A model generated the notes under the pieces. That model did not search any database, had not been told where the DNA came from, and saw only the letters and a program-made list of their open reading frames with translations. From positions 23,758,027-23,822,026 of the forward strand of contig NC_035174.2 of the NCBI RefSeq assembly GCF_001659605.2: DNA of 64,000 nucleotides, written 5' to 3'. Each line of letters starts with the position of its first letter. Positions within the stretch are counted from its first letter, which is position 1. The stretch is from Manihot esculenta (lineage: Eukaryota > Streptophyta > Magnoliopsida > Malpighiales > Euphorbiaceae). This document shows, piece by piece, positions 49,909 to 62,339 of this stretch. The position numbers and the translations under genes were made by a program.

Positions 49909-50152
49909 TGATTAATGTATTATATCAAAAAAGTTGTAAGAAATTAAAAAATTACGTATTAATAGCAATGATAAAATAATTTCAGTTATTATGAATATAT
50001 AAATTAACAGCATTATTAAATATGAAAATATAATTTAAAAATATATTTAAATTAATAATAATCTTCCATTTGCACTAAAGCATGGTATGACTTATCACAT
50101 AAATATAAATGTGATAATTATGTTTTTACTGGAAAAATGCCTTAGTAAGAGA

Positions 50153-51913
50153 CGTTAGGAATCGTATGAGCTTAATATTAGATTGGCACAATGAAAAACA
50201 AAACAATTTTAAATCATAAGAACAAACAAGAGCCAATGCATATAACAATGGCATTAAAGTTGCAAGAGTTACCTTTATTGAATTGTTTGCAAGACTAGAG
50301 CAAAACAAAATAAATTAAAATCACCTTTTTTAATCTCCTCTCCCGTAGCAAAACATGACTAAGGGATTGCCTAATAGCGACTCTCCTCTACAATTTCACA
50401 CTCTAAAATTCTCGGCGAAAGGAAGTGTGCTAGCGCCTTGAATGTTTGTCTCTTCCTTTCAGTTTTGTGAATTCGGCTTAGGTAGAGGATTGGAGATCTG
50501 ATCTCTATCAATCCCTGATGTGTTTAGTGCCAAAAACTTTAAAGCAAGTATGAGAAAAAAAAAAAATTTTCCCTAAAAGGTTCAGCCAAAAAGAAGAGGT
50601 GGAAAAAGTTACAGTTTTTCTCTCCTTTTTCTCACTTATGTAGTCGCATCTATTGAGTCACGAACTAGGGTTTTATTTTCCCTTTTATAGTCACTCAAAT
50701 TCAGCCTCAATGAGAAGAAAACCTGGCGAGAAAGTTTGATTTAATTTGAATTCAAATCCAATTAGATATTGACATTTAATTCAAAATAATTTTTTTTTAA
50801 AATAAGTCCTAATTCTATTAGGACTCTCTCTCTCTTTTAACTAATTAATTAAACATTTTAATTAACTAATTATATCAGACCTTAAGTCACATTAAGTGGG
50901 ACTAGGAATGTATACCAAAATTCACATGAGCTCAGTAATAATGTTTTAAACAAAACACTTATTAATGGTTCGACATGGAAAAGACCAAAGTATCCTTTGT
51001 CCAAATTTTATCGTGTGCAATCTTGTAGGACTATTCAATGTTGGCAATGGATTTTTAAGGTCCATAAATTATAATTGGTCTCTAGCAAGATATTATAATT
51101 ACTCAAATTGAATACTTATGAATTTGCTCAGAAAAACACCCTATTAGTGAACTAATACAATCCTTTGTCATAAGATATTATGGTTTGCATAAGACATGGA
51201 ACAAGTCATCCTTACTCATTATTATTTTTCTTGACCTATTAGTGATACTGAATCAATCAAGTTACTGATAACTCTTATCATACAACTTGAGTGTGATCAC
51301 ACTCTTCTCAGTTTCACTAGTCAAGTGGTTGATAATATTTTCTATTTCTTCGAGAGAGACAATCCCTTTACTTCTCTCATGTTGCTTAGCATGAATCGTG
51401 GCATACCCAATTATACCCGTACTTGCCAAGCCATTTACGGGCGCGTCAGGTGTAAGTTAAAGTATACAAGAGCTCATCTAAGCATCCATAGAGATTTCTA
51501 GTCTAAGGACATCTAGTACAAGTATCACTAGAGAGACACTTATGATTTTCAACTATGTAGTGTTCTCATAAGTGGATCGTTTTCAAATACAACATTCTTA
51601 ATTTATATTTATATTCTCTGATTGATATCCAATATTCTATGACCTGTAAAATATGATCATCTCACAGAGACCATACTTAATCACTCTCATGACAATGATC
51701 GACTAGGGAAGTTTAGAATATTATTCTTTAAAGTTTCAAGGTTTTACTACCAAGTGCCTCACACTTGATAACTTGAACAGACCCAACATTCAAGGATGTT
51801 TTATCAATTTATATGCACAGTAACAAATAAAGTGATAAAACAAATGTCTCATCTTTATTTATCGTAGATAAAATGTTTTTACCATATACATAGGACTACA
51901 GTTTACACTAACA
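50153..51913 (-). mobile_element. Solo LTR, Ty1/copia, nested near the 3' end of the decayed copia element
   Basis: 1761 bp. On the - strand it starts TGTTAGTGTAAACTG at 51913 and ends CCTAACG at 50153 (the final CA has become CG). It has a perfect target duplication AGAGA (50148-50152 and 51914-51918). The host element's sequence resumes on the far side as TTACTAAGGCATT (- strand, about 50134-50146), matching the same part of the copia element at about 11632-11646. Confidence 0.88.
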
Positions 51914-51918
51914 AGAGA

Positions 51919-54840
51919 ATCTTTAAGATTCTCGTTAGTAGAACTCACTTTATCTCTATATCTTTCCTTTCAATGATCTCTCTAATCATTTAGAATCGCC
52001 TAAGTGCATACTTAGATCTTTAATGAGACCTGGATTCCTTTGCTTATGCAATGACTTCATTGTTATCATAGTTCATTGTAAGTGGATCAACAATGCTAGG
52101 AACCACACCATGTTCAGAAAAAACTTTTTGATATAAAACTGTCTCCTTTGTTGCCTAGGCTACAGAAGTGTACTTGAGTTTTATCATAGAATTTGCAGTA
52201 ATCTCTAGTTTGAAACATTTTTCACTTATTGTTCCACCATTTAGAGTAAAATTATAACCAGATTGAGATTTGTTATCATCAAAATCTGACTAAAAATTCG
52301 CATTCGAATATCCATGAACTTTGAGTTCATCAATCTCTTCAAGTGACATAGTCAGGAATCCTTTCTTGGATTCCTCTATTCTAAACCATTTTAGCACTTT
52401 GTCAAAGTAAGTGGATTGAGATAATCCAAGCAACCTCTTGGATCTATCTCTATAGATCTTAATTCTTATAATATAAACGGCTTCTCTCAAATCCTTTATG
52501 AAAAAAATTCTTGGATAAATAAATCTTTACAGATTTGTAGTAATGGAATATAATTTCCTATTATTTATTTGCTATCTACATATAAAATAAAAAATACAAC
52601 TCCACTCCCACTAACCTTCTTTTATATACAAGGTTCATCCATACTTTTGACACAATCAAACTTGTTTGATTGTTTTGTCAAAATGGATGTTCTAACTTCA
52701 CGAAGTTTGTTTAAGTATATAAATGGATCTTTGTAATTTGCATACCTTATTAAGAAATTTTTTAGATTAAAAAATTTCAGGTTGTATCATGTATACATCC
52801 TCAAGAAGATTCTCATTCAGGAATGTTGTTTTGACATCCATTTACCAAATTTCATAATCATGATATGCTACTATTATAAGTAAAATCCTTATGGATTTAA
52901 GCATAGCTACTGGTGAAAAGATTTCATCAAAGTCAACGTCATACCTAATGGGTTTTATTCCTTCAGGTACATCAACCAAAGACCATATTTGGTTAGTGTA
53001 CATGGAATCCATTTCAAATTTCACTGCTTCAAGCCAATTTGAAGAATCAATGTCAGACATCGCTTCTTCATAGCTATTAGGCTCATCATGTATAAGTGAA
53101 ACATTGTTACGAGACTCCACAAGAAGGTCTAATCTTATCGAAGCACGATTGTCCTAACAAATCTTCGCGGTAGTGCTTCAACTTGTGTTTCCACAGCAGA
53201 CATTATAGTCTCTAGTTTTGGTTCCATTTGGATGTCTGTTTATGGTTCTTAAACTTCTTCAAGTTCTATCTAACTCTCACTGCTTCTTTCAAAAGAAAAT
53301 ATTTTTCTATAAAGATAACATATTTTGTGACAAACACCTTTTCTCAATAGAATGATAAAAATAATATCTAATAGTTTCTTTTGGATATTCCATAAACTTA
53401 CATTTATCTGACTTAGTTCCCAATTTATCAGATACTAGACGCTTAACATAAGTATCATATTTGCAAATCTTAATGTGTGATAAGACTGGCCTTTTATTAG
53501 TCCACGTCTCACATGGGGTCTTATCGACAGATTTGTAAGGAACTCTATTAAGAAATTATATCATAGTTTGCAAGGCATATGAAGTCCAATGTGAGATTTG
53601 CAAGATTAGTCCATTGTGAGATTAGTCCACGTCTCACATGTGGTCTTAACTTCACATGGGGTCTTATATCATAGTTTGTATGGAATAGAGATAAGTTTGC
53701 AAGATTCATCATGGACCGTACTATATCTAATAAAGTACGATTTCTCCTTTTTGAAACTCCATTGTGTTGTGTTGTTCCAAATGAAGTCCATTGTGAGATA
53801 ATCTCATTCTTTGTTAAATAATCACAAAATTTATGACTTAAGTATTCATCGGTTCAATCGGATTTAAGTGATTTAATACTTTTGTCAGTCTGTTCTTTAA
53901 CTTCAAATTTGAATTCTTTGAACTTTTCGAATGGTTTAGATTTATATTTCATTAAATACATATAACCATATCTAGTATAGTCATCAGTGCATATAATGAA
54001 ATACAGGTATCTACCTATGGCTTGGGAAGTCATTGGTCCATATACATCTATATGTATAAGGCCTAATGATTCTTGTGACCATTCACCTTTTCCTTTAAAA
54101 GGTGTTTTTGTCATTTTACCTATTAAACAAGCTTCATAAGCTTCATAAGTTCTATATGATTCATAATCAAATGGATCATGATATCCATTTTTATGTAACT
54201 TAGTGATTCTTGTTTTATTTATGTGACCAAATCTATAATGCCAAAAATGAGAAAAGTTATTTATCTAATTTGAGTCTTTTTTATATTGAGAATAGGCTTT
54301 TCAGAAGAAACAATATATAGACCATCTATATAAGATCCAATTCCATAATAAGCTCATTTATTATAAAAGGACAAGTATTGTTCTCAATAATAAACTTAAA
54401 CATTCAAGACTAAAAAATGAAGTTAAAATAAAGTTTATGCAAAATGTTAGAACATAATAACAATTATTCAATTCTAATACTAAGCTAGAATTTAAAGACA
54501 GATAATAAGTTCCTACGACTAACATAGCAACCTTTGCTCCACTTGCAACTCGTAGGTCCACATTTCCTTTCCTCAATTATAAATATACCTAAAGCTCAGG
54601 ACTCATGTTAGCTAACATCACATATGTAGCTTGCACATCATCATCAATATGACAATTGTACTTGTCCTTAATAACATCATTAGCATTCGCATTAAGAACA
54701 TCAAGTATGTCTTGGTTGAGAACATATAACTTCTTTTCTTGCTTGAGAACTATTCTAAAATTGCGATACCAGTCCAAAAAGTTCAGTTTAGTTAATTTGC
54801 TAACATTAAGTATACTTCGCAGGGATAAATTATTACTCAT
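51919..54840 (-). pseudogene. Ty1/copia gag-pol remnant
   Basis: A gag start is open from 54840 to 54589 (MSNNLSLRS, YVMLANMSPEL). It joins directly to late-protease/pre-integrase sequence at 54576-54361 (SGLVLELNNCYYV-like), implying a gag-protease deletion. The integrase core is at 54114-53854 (IDVYGP, TDDYTRYGY). A decayed GTTQHNGVSKRR block lies near 53760, RT-linker sequence at 53120-52842, and the RT catalytic YVDD reads YVDS at 52571-52582. RNase H pieces run to 51919. Stops and frameshifts are frequent; the protein is dead. Confidence 0.8.
53495..53700. repeat. Scrambled short direct duplications within integrase sequence
   Basis: TTAGTCCACGTCTCACATG occurs at about 53497 and 53622. 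CACATGGGGTCTTA is repeated at about 53511 and 53655, and ATCATAGTTTG at about 53560 and 53668. This suggests a local duplication followed by rearrangement. Confidence 0.7.
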
Positions 54841-55330
54841 GGTGGAAAAAGATCTACAAATACAAAAATAATAATTTTTAGTCTTATATATTTTCCTAAT
54901 TATTGGATAAGGTCTTTAATTTTTAATTAGTCTCTCACTATTTTATTTAAATTAGTAGCCCTATTTATTAAGTCAAAAAATCCAGCGGTAGATCTCCTAC
55001 TAGACTAGTATTCTATTTAATTTAAATAACCTTGGGTTTGCCTAACAAATTATTGTAAATTAAATTAGGTAAATAATATAATTTATTAATCACATCTCTA
55101 TGTGACTCCTACATCAGTTAGATGACAACTCTGTCTTTATTATATTTTATATGTTATACCTAACTCTTATCTTAAGCTTACATGATCATGGGTTTATCCA
55201 TCCAAAATATCTAATTTAGTTAAGTAGAACCATTGTTTAGAAATATCAAATATTTCATAGTACTAAATATATTCAGGTGAAATTAATCTTGGGTTTGCCC
55301 AACAAGTTAATAAAAATCAAACTCTAATTT
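54841..55330 (-). other. Leader region of the decayed copia element
   Basis: It lies between the 5' LTR and the gag start and is AT-rich. The expected TGGTATCAGAGC primer site was not found. Confidence 0.5.
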
Positions 55331-56860
55331 TATTGGATTTCCATAGAATACAGTAAAAAAGATAAAATTTTTTTTTTTCAATATAAATCACATTTAAATA
55401 AAAAAATAATATTTAAAGAGGTAATAATATTTTTTTTATAAAACAGAACATTGTTTGTCTTGATTGAATTATCACAAACCACAAATCGTCCAAATATCTT
55501 ATTTTTAAAAATATTCATACAAAATAACAATCTAAAAACTTTAAAATGGTCATAGAAAAATGAGAAAGAGAGAGATTTTAAATGTTAGCTTTCTACATTT
55601 TTTATAAATTCTAAAAGCTTTCAAAAGTCCAGTCTCATACTCTCATTATTATACTAAAATCTTAAAATTTTAATATAATAATAATATTTATTTATTTATT
55701 TAACTAATTAAATAAATAAATTATAAATGCAGTTTGAAACTTTAATAGATAATTTATATAAATTTTAAATAATTTTAATTAAGTCCCTACTTAATTAATT
55801 AGATCAAAATCATAATTATTTCAAATTATAATTTTATTTTAATGTCAATTTATATGTAATTAAATTCTATTTAATTTAATTTCTCATTTTATTTTCTCAT
55901 ATAATTTTTTATATATGTGGCACATTAAATTTCAAATATATTGGCAATAAATATAATGAATTAATTAATTAATTTGAAGGTAAAAAATACTGTATCAAAA
56001 CTATCCAAATATTTAAAATGTAAAAAATGATTTGATTTAACTTCTTGGTGCATGGTTTGTCAGTATAATTAATATCTTTTCGTCACAAATATCTCGATTT
56101 AACATTTAATATATAGAACGTGTTTGTTAAATCATATTAGTTCTCATCTATTAGTCATTGACCGATTAAATGAAATTCCAAATCTTATTCGCTAATTTCA
56201 TTCCACCTTATGCAAGGATTTCATGATTAATGTTAGTAGAGAATAAATAGAGATTTCCTAATTTAACCTAAGGTGATGAATATTATCTCAATCACATAAA
56301 TATCTTCATACAGTTTTTAATATATCAAATTCATTCTTTTTATTACTCATGAATCAAACGACATATAAGATGAATCAAAATATAAAAGTCTCTATATAAG
56401 ATTATTTATTGATTTTAAGTCAAAAGATCACTTACACGACCATTATTTGAGTAATCTATATACAGAGGTTATTTTTATATGGATTTCTCAAACAGATCAG
56501 TTCAGTGCACTTATTTATAAAATAAATATCTATATATTAATTTTAGATATCTCACATATTTCAATCTATAAGATCAGCTACTTTCTTTAAAAGGAAATAA
56601 CATAATATGTACTAGTTTTAACAGTTCTAATTATTGTCTAATCATAATAAGAACATGAACAAAGAACATTTAGAGACATTCTTTAAATGCAATAGAAATC
56701 TCATAATTATAATCATATTATGATTTTTCTGTAATATAATATTATATTAATAGTAAAGATAAATAATAATTTTTATAAAAATATATTTAAATATTTAAAA
56801 TATATGAAAAATAATATTTAATTATAACCAACTGATTGACCATAAAATATATTACTAACA
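55331..56860 (-). mobile_element. 5' LTR of the decayed copia element
   Basis: It starts TGTTAGTAATAT on the - strand at 56860. The order of words matches the 3' LTR at 11725-13276, including the GATATTTGGACG block near the end (about 55490). The inner limit is estimated from that alignment. Confidence 0.7.
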
Positions 56861-57559
56861 GATACCAAACAGGAAAAATAACTTAAAAGGATATAGGATG
56901 ATGTTCTTATGCCATATTCTTATTATTTTAATAAAATTTTATATTGAATAGATAAAGAAAAACAAAAAAAAAAAAAAGAGAAAGTGATAAGAGTGCTCCT
57001 TTGGAGGATGCGATAGCAAGGTTATTTGGTGAATGCTCCAGGTCATCTTCTTAATCTTTTAATGAGTTGAGTGTTTTTTTGGTTGTCAAGAAGAGAAGGT
57101 TTCAGATACTAGGGTTGTTATATGTGTTATTGTTGTGTTTGAGACAAAAATATTGCTAAATATTGAGAAGGTTGACTTAATCCTAGAAGGAAAGGGTTCC
57201 TTTTTTTTTTAGGAGTATGGTCGGCCCCCTCTCCCATTTAGGGTAAAAAATCTTCCCTTTTATTATTTTTGGTTTATAAATTAGTTCCCCAAGCTTTTAA
57301 AAATTATAAAAGATACTTCATCTCACTTGTATTGGTCAAATGGGCTAATAAGCATGGCCCATTTAATTCTTACTTCTTCAAGGATTTTTTTCCCATTAAT
57401 TCTTTGGCCCAATTCAACCATAGGCCTTGTAGAAAAAAAACCTTGGAGTGTGCAAGAAGGTGTTTGATCATACCACAGTCAAATGGCCCGTATTTATCAC
57501 ATCTCTCTCCGCTTTTAGGTTTTTAAGCTCTAATCTCATGGTATCACCTCCTTTACTAC

Positions 57560-57561
<2 letters not shown>
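56861..57561. other. Intergenic spacer
   Basis: Mixed AT-rich DNA; short ORFs in it are not convincing. Confidence 0.5.

Positions 57562-57603
<42 letters not shown>
57562..57603. repeat. (ATT)n microsatellite
   Basis: About 14 ATT units. Another ATT run lies at about 57901-57947 on the far side of the candidate MITE. Confidence 0.95.
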
Positions 57604-57898
57604 GACAAAATGCATAATTTTTCCCTCCACATTTTTATGAAAATTCATTTATTCCCTCAACTTTAATTTTGTCTAACTTAATCCTTCAATTAATAACTTA
57701 ATCCCTAGTATATGATATTCACACTGCCATATTATAGGAATTAAGTTTTTAAATTAAAAGTTCAAGAAATAATATGTATATTCTCTCACTTATTAAGTAT
57801 TCAAAATTTAAAATTTCAAAAGTAAATAAAATAAAAATAAAATTGAAGGGCAAAATGATTTTTTATAAAAAAATGAGAAAGTAAATTATACATTTGGA
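57604..57898. mobile_element. Candidate MITE inserted in an ATT microsatellite
   Basis: The left end CAAAATGCATAATTTTTCC and the inverted right end CCAAATGTATAATTTACTT are similar over about 38 positions (roughly three quarters matching by eye). Both sides are ATT repeats, consistent with a TTA/TAA target preference. A fragment resembling the left end is at about 49470-49510. The class is not established. Confidence 0.35.
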
Positions 57899-58640
57899 TT
57901 TATTATTATTATACATTTCGCGTTATTATTATTATTATTATTATTATTTTTATGTCATAGATCATCATCCCAAGTCTCTCCAATTCTCTTTATAAGTGTT
58001 GGAGCTTAGTGTATATTTTATTATTGGATTGTCACTGCCTTTATGTAGGAGTATGATAAAACCAAGATTCTACAGCCTCCACCATAGGAATGGACCACAA
58101 AATAAAACAAAACCACAAGAAGAAACACCGCTATTTGTCAAAGGAGTAAGACAATTGGTAATTGCTATCCACGATGTGGACAGTACTTCACAGATTTTAA
58201 CAATTTTAAGTCATCTATTATTTTTATTTTTTCTCTATCACAAATATTTAATTAATTTTTTGAAATTTAAGATATAAGATGAAATGCGTTTAAAGATAAG
58301 ATAGTTATTAGGCTATTTTAATAAAGTTATGAATTAAATTTATATATTCAATTTAATGTTGTAAAGATTAGATTGATGATGTGGCCGGAATGGAGCTACG
58401 CTGCGATTGGCTAGACCTACAAAGAAGAGAAAGTGAGGTGGTGGTGTATGTCCAGACAGTCACTCCGACGTTCAAGTCAATATATTAAAGAATAGAGAGA
58501 CTGCACTAAATTATTAAGAACTTGAGTAGTATTTTAGAATATGGTATATTTGCTTCTATGATTCTTTCTCTTTTATACAGTAAGAAGATAGAGATGAATA
58601 TGACACATCTCGATAAACCGACGATGATATGGCCGACTAC
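57899..58640. other. Intergenic spacer
   Basis: After the second ATT run it contains a weak 93-codon ORF (57996-58277) of no recognised family. From about 58375 it becomes less AT-rich (TGATGTGGCCGGAATGG), possibly the start of an LTR belonging to the gypsy-associated remnant downstream. Confidence 0.35.
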
Positions 58641-60505
58641 TTGATTAAGGAATATCGCCAGCTAATAAATAGAAAATCTCGTGATTACAGGTGTAACAGA
58701 GATATATTGGACTATCCCTACTTAATGGTAGCTTTGTACTAATACTCGACTTGTCGAGTGAAAGGCGAGTCTTTGGTGACGAACCGGGTGTTAAGGTGTC
58801 TGAGTCTTCCTTTTCTCGAGTCAGACCGCGTTTTCCATTTATTAGATCCATGCCATATGGCCTTATCTTATGGTGACAACTCATGACTTTTTTTGGGAGG
58901 TTGTTATGTAGCATCAGAGGTCCCCCGCTAGACTTTGATTCTTGAGATTCGAAGGAGATTCACTATTCTTCGAGGTCCAGGGCACGTGGCCTTCTGAGAT
59001 TTGTGTTTCTTGCTAATGCTATGTCTCTTATCTAGCCCCTCAATAATGACTTCACTACTTATCATGCCGCATTTAAAGCCTACTGTCAAAACCGTTTTAT
59101 AAGAGCCCTTCTTCTTCCTAGATACCATTTTTGATCTCTCCTGCGATCTTATGTATTTAGAAAGACTCGTTTACAACTTCCTTTTTGTTTATACTTCCTA
59201 CGATAATTTTTATTTCATTCTTCTCTTTAATATGAATACTTCTTCTTTTCTTTCCCCTAGTGGGGTTCTGCTTCAAGCTCCTCCTTCGACGGTCTCATCC
59301 GTGCCCTGGCCCCATCGTTCCATTGAGGGAGGCCATAGAAAGTGAGGGTAGCTTTATTAATGACATCCCTTCTGCCCTGTCGGAGTAGGATGTAGAATGC
59401 CTTTATCATACATATCGAATCCCTTGAGAGGCCTTTCACATCTGTGCCCCTTCTCTTCACGTTCGTGTGAATGACTTGATTCCTACAAAAGACACTATTA
59501 TGGTTTTTGAGGAGAAGCTAAAAGTGGGTCTTCAGTTCCCCATGGATCTATTTTTTTATCGACATTCTGCGGTTCCATAAGCTTTCAGTTGTCCAGTTCC
59601 ACCCTAATAGTTGGAGAACCTTGATGGCCTTTTAGTTCGTTTGTCTTAATAACAACATCGAATCGAGCGTAGCCCTCTTTTCCCAACTGTATCAGCTGGG
59701 TACCCATAAGAATGAAGAATTTTAGTATTTTAGCGAGTAGAAACACCTGACAATTTTTTATCAAATACCTTCTTCTTAAAGCGATGGAAGAACAAGTTTT
59801 TTGTTCTTCGCCACTAAACGCCTGGGAGTTTTGAGCGCCTTTAAACAAGTTGACACTTTTGGGTGGAGTAGAGGAAGGATGGAGTTCCACTAAGGAGGAA
59901 GGAGGATGAAGCTTTAGCCTCTCTTTTGACAATGGCTAAGTCTCTAAAGAAAATTGATATTACTCAGATGGTGAGGAACGTCGTTTTGTCCTTACAGAGT
60001 CATCTTCAAGCGAGCCAGACTCAGGATCCTCACCCGTGCAGCCTCACTAGCCTTGGGGAAGGCACCTCCCTGTCTAGAGATAGGTTATTTTTCTTTTTGC
60101 CTTTTTTCAATTTCAAACTGCCTTGCTTATTTACTTTTCTTTTTTTGCAAACATGGCTAGGTCTAGAAACAAATATGCTTTTGCGACCCGTGTTGTCCGT
60201 AAAGGCAAGGCTATTGTCGGGGCTGTGGTCCCCCAATTAAGTGTGCTCGCCCCGCGGAAGAAGTGATCATACTTCCTCCTCTTCTGGCCCTACCTACGGC
60301 AGCAGAGTCGTCTCATTTATAGTCAAAGTCTTCTATCCTGGGCGCCTCTACTGTTGTCCCAGCTTTTGAATTTCCTACTGTTATTCTTATTCCTTCTAAA
60401 CCCACTTCTACAAGCATGGGGTTAAGTCCTCATGGCCTCCGAGCATTCAACGCCTGGTATTCGTACTAAACCGGGAACCCTCACTCCTTGATGACCCTAC
60501 CTTGG
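58641..60505 (+). pseudogene. Decayed gypsy-associated ORF (resembling the 'putative gypsy type transposon' domain) with leader
   Basis: Following a leader with TTTTATAAGAGCCC (about 59095), an ATG at 59232 opens a Ser-rich frame. Downstream, EEKLKVGLQFPMDLFF (about 59508-59555), then a short SWRTLMAF and FVCLNNN block, resemble the domain present in the extra ORFs of some plant gypsy elements and large non-autonomous derivatives (PF04195, recalled, not searched). It is full of stops. It ends at the LTR at 60506, which appears to have inserted in it. Confidence 0.4.
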
Positions 60506-62063
60506 TGATCAGTCCAAATTTAGACCATTTTATCATGATGTTATTGATGTTAATTTATAATTTTTCTGCCTAATTTTTTTATTTTGATCTTATTTTGCAG
60601 AAAATGGTGTAAAGAGGTAATTTGGAGAAAATGCCCTTAAAATTGCCTAAAGTGGAACAAAGGAGAGCAAGTATGCCAAGTTGCAACTGAAGAGGAGATA
60701 AACAAGGAAAGTAATTTGAAATTCAAATTTCAAATCTCCAAAAGCATTCAAAATTCAAAATTCAAGATTCAGCTTATTAAGGAAAGTGCTAAATAAGGAA
60801 AGTGCAAATAAGGAAAGTGCAGTCAGCAAAGCAATTTGAAATTCAAATTTCAAATCTTCAAGAATTCCTTTCCTTATTGAGGAAGCCAAATCTCAAAAAG
60901 ATGCACATTCAAAATTTGAAATTCAAAATTCAGCTTGTTAAGGAAGTCAAAGAAGACATACTTGCCCCCCAAGTCTTGCACATTCAATATTCAAAATTCA
61001 AAAGGAGGCTCCACCTCATTAATGTACACTTGGGCGGCGAGGGCAGCAACTTGGGTAGCAAGAAAGACCAACTTGGGCAGCAAGGAGACCTAGGGCAACA
61101 CTTTCAACTATAAAAAGACAGATAAGGAGCCTTCCCATGCTTTTTCTACTCTCCCTTGGACACACATACGAGATTGCAAGTGGCCACATCTCTTCTTCAT
61201 CTCTTTCTTTATTTTTTGTTTTTGTTTCAGCCATGAGTGGCTAAAACCTTTATTTCTAGTTGAAGACTGATTGATACTTTAGTTGTTTTATGGATTGGGA
61301 GATCTGAACACACATTGTTTATCTTTTATTTTTTCAATATTCATGCAATCTCATGTTTAATTCTATTGTTGCTTTGTTATTTTGATCAATATGGCCAATT
61401 GATTCTTGATTGCAAGGTAATAAATTGTTAGTTTGGATAGTTTTAAATCCGTAATTGCTTGGATTGTTCAAACATAAGTAACTCTTGGTGTAAAAACTAA
61501 GGAAATTGCATGATCTAGCGATATCACCATGCGTTTGGGTAGCTAGAATTAGGTCTCTCTATTTCTTAATGCAATTGACAATTATTAGATGCCTAAGGCC
61601 CAAGGACGCTCCTTGGCAACTTGTTGATTAGTGATTGGTTAGAGAACGTTCCCTAATTAATTTATGCTTAAAGAGAGATATGGTGGTGAGAAGCGTCTTC
61701 TATTTCCATAACTAATATATTGAATCAAACAAAGGAACCTAAGTTTCAATGATCAATCCCAACAACTGAAGTGGATCCAATTCTTCAACTAGAACTTTTC
61801 TCATAATTGAATCTCTTTATTTTTATTATTCGCTTACTTTATTGCTTTCATCATTAGTTTAATTGAATCAATCTCAAACACCCTCTTTTTACTTTACTTG
61901 CAGTTTATTTTTATTTACTTTCAGTTTGTTTTTTTGGTCTTGATAAGAAAGATAGGTAAGTATCAATTCCCTATGGATTCGATCCTTTCACCACTATTTG
62001 CAGTTGTAAAATTGTTGATAACTGAAAATGTTATTTTTGACCGGCTTCAACAATCGAACAGTA
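60506..62063 (+). mobile_element. 5' LTR of the non-autonomous Athila-like element
   Basis: It starts TGATCAGTCC and its end lies a few bases before the primer site. It is the same family as the solo LTR at 18482-19853. It contains repeated AATTTGAAATTCAAATTTC palindromic words (about 60714, 60834) and AAGGAAAGTGC units (60778-60821). Confidence 0.85.
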
Positions 62064-62069
62064 AAAAAT

Positions 62070-62087
62070 TGGCGCCGTTGTCGGGGA
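62070..62087 (+). promoter_or_regulatory. Primer-binding site, Athila type
   Basis: TGGCGCCGTTGTCGGGGA. Athila and related elements typically carry TGGCGCCGTTGCCGGGGA, assigned to tRNA-Asp; one base differs here. Confidence 0.85.
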
Positions 62088-62116
62088 GTTGATTTAACTA
62101 ATCTATCTTTTTCTTC

Positions 62117-62251
62117 ATGACCAGATCTAGACTCAAGGAAACTCTGCCTTACGATCCAGAAATTGAGCGCATACTCAAATGACTTGGGAAGCAAGTCACC
62201 ACCGAATCTGCCTCTGAAGAGCCTGCCATCGCAGAATTGATTCATGGCTAA
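62117..62251 (+). pseudogene. Gag N-terminal remnant of the Athila-like element
   Basis: ATGACCAGATCTAGACTC opens a frame of about 19 codons, then TGA, then more gag-like sequence to a stop at about 62251. The bulk of gag between here and the zinc knuckle is missing. Confidence 0.5.
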
Positions 62252-62339
62252 GGTAAGTACATCTATTCTCACTGCTCAGATTTCTGAACTAACTTCTGCT
62301 GTAAAAAGTTGTGTCATAGGTCAAGCTCAACAACTCTAG

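Larger units (their letters stand above)
47768..50060. other. AT-rich intergenic DNA
   Basis: No gene supported. It holds two AT microsatellites and an 85-bp tandem repeat (listed separately). A short, less AT-rich island (49261-49340) stands out but was not identified. Confidence 0.6.
50061..56860 (-). mobile_element. Decayed Ty1/copia element, no recognisable 3' LTR, carrying a nested solo LTR
   Basis: On the - strand: 5' LTR from 56860 (TGTTAGTAATAT) to about 55331, leader, gag start at 54840, pol remnants, then the internal end at about 50061 (GCAAATGGAAGAT). No matching LTR follows that point. LTR start and pol motifs relate it to the copia element at 7773-13276. Deletions remove most of gag and protease, and a solo LTR sits at 50153-51913. 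The right flank is GATAC. Confidence 0.75.

Noticed and set aside
51919..56860. Reading the LTR at 50153-51913 as the 3' LTR of this copia element
   Set aside because: Its sequence differs from the 5' LTR, it has its own AGAGA duplication, and host sequence resumes on its other side.
57996..58277. 93-codon ORF as a gene
   Set aside because: It has no recognised domain, no splice or promoter context, and a low-complexity hydrophobic end in AT-rich DNA.
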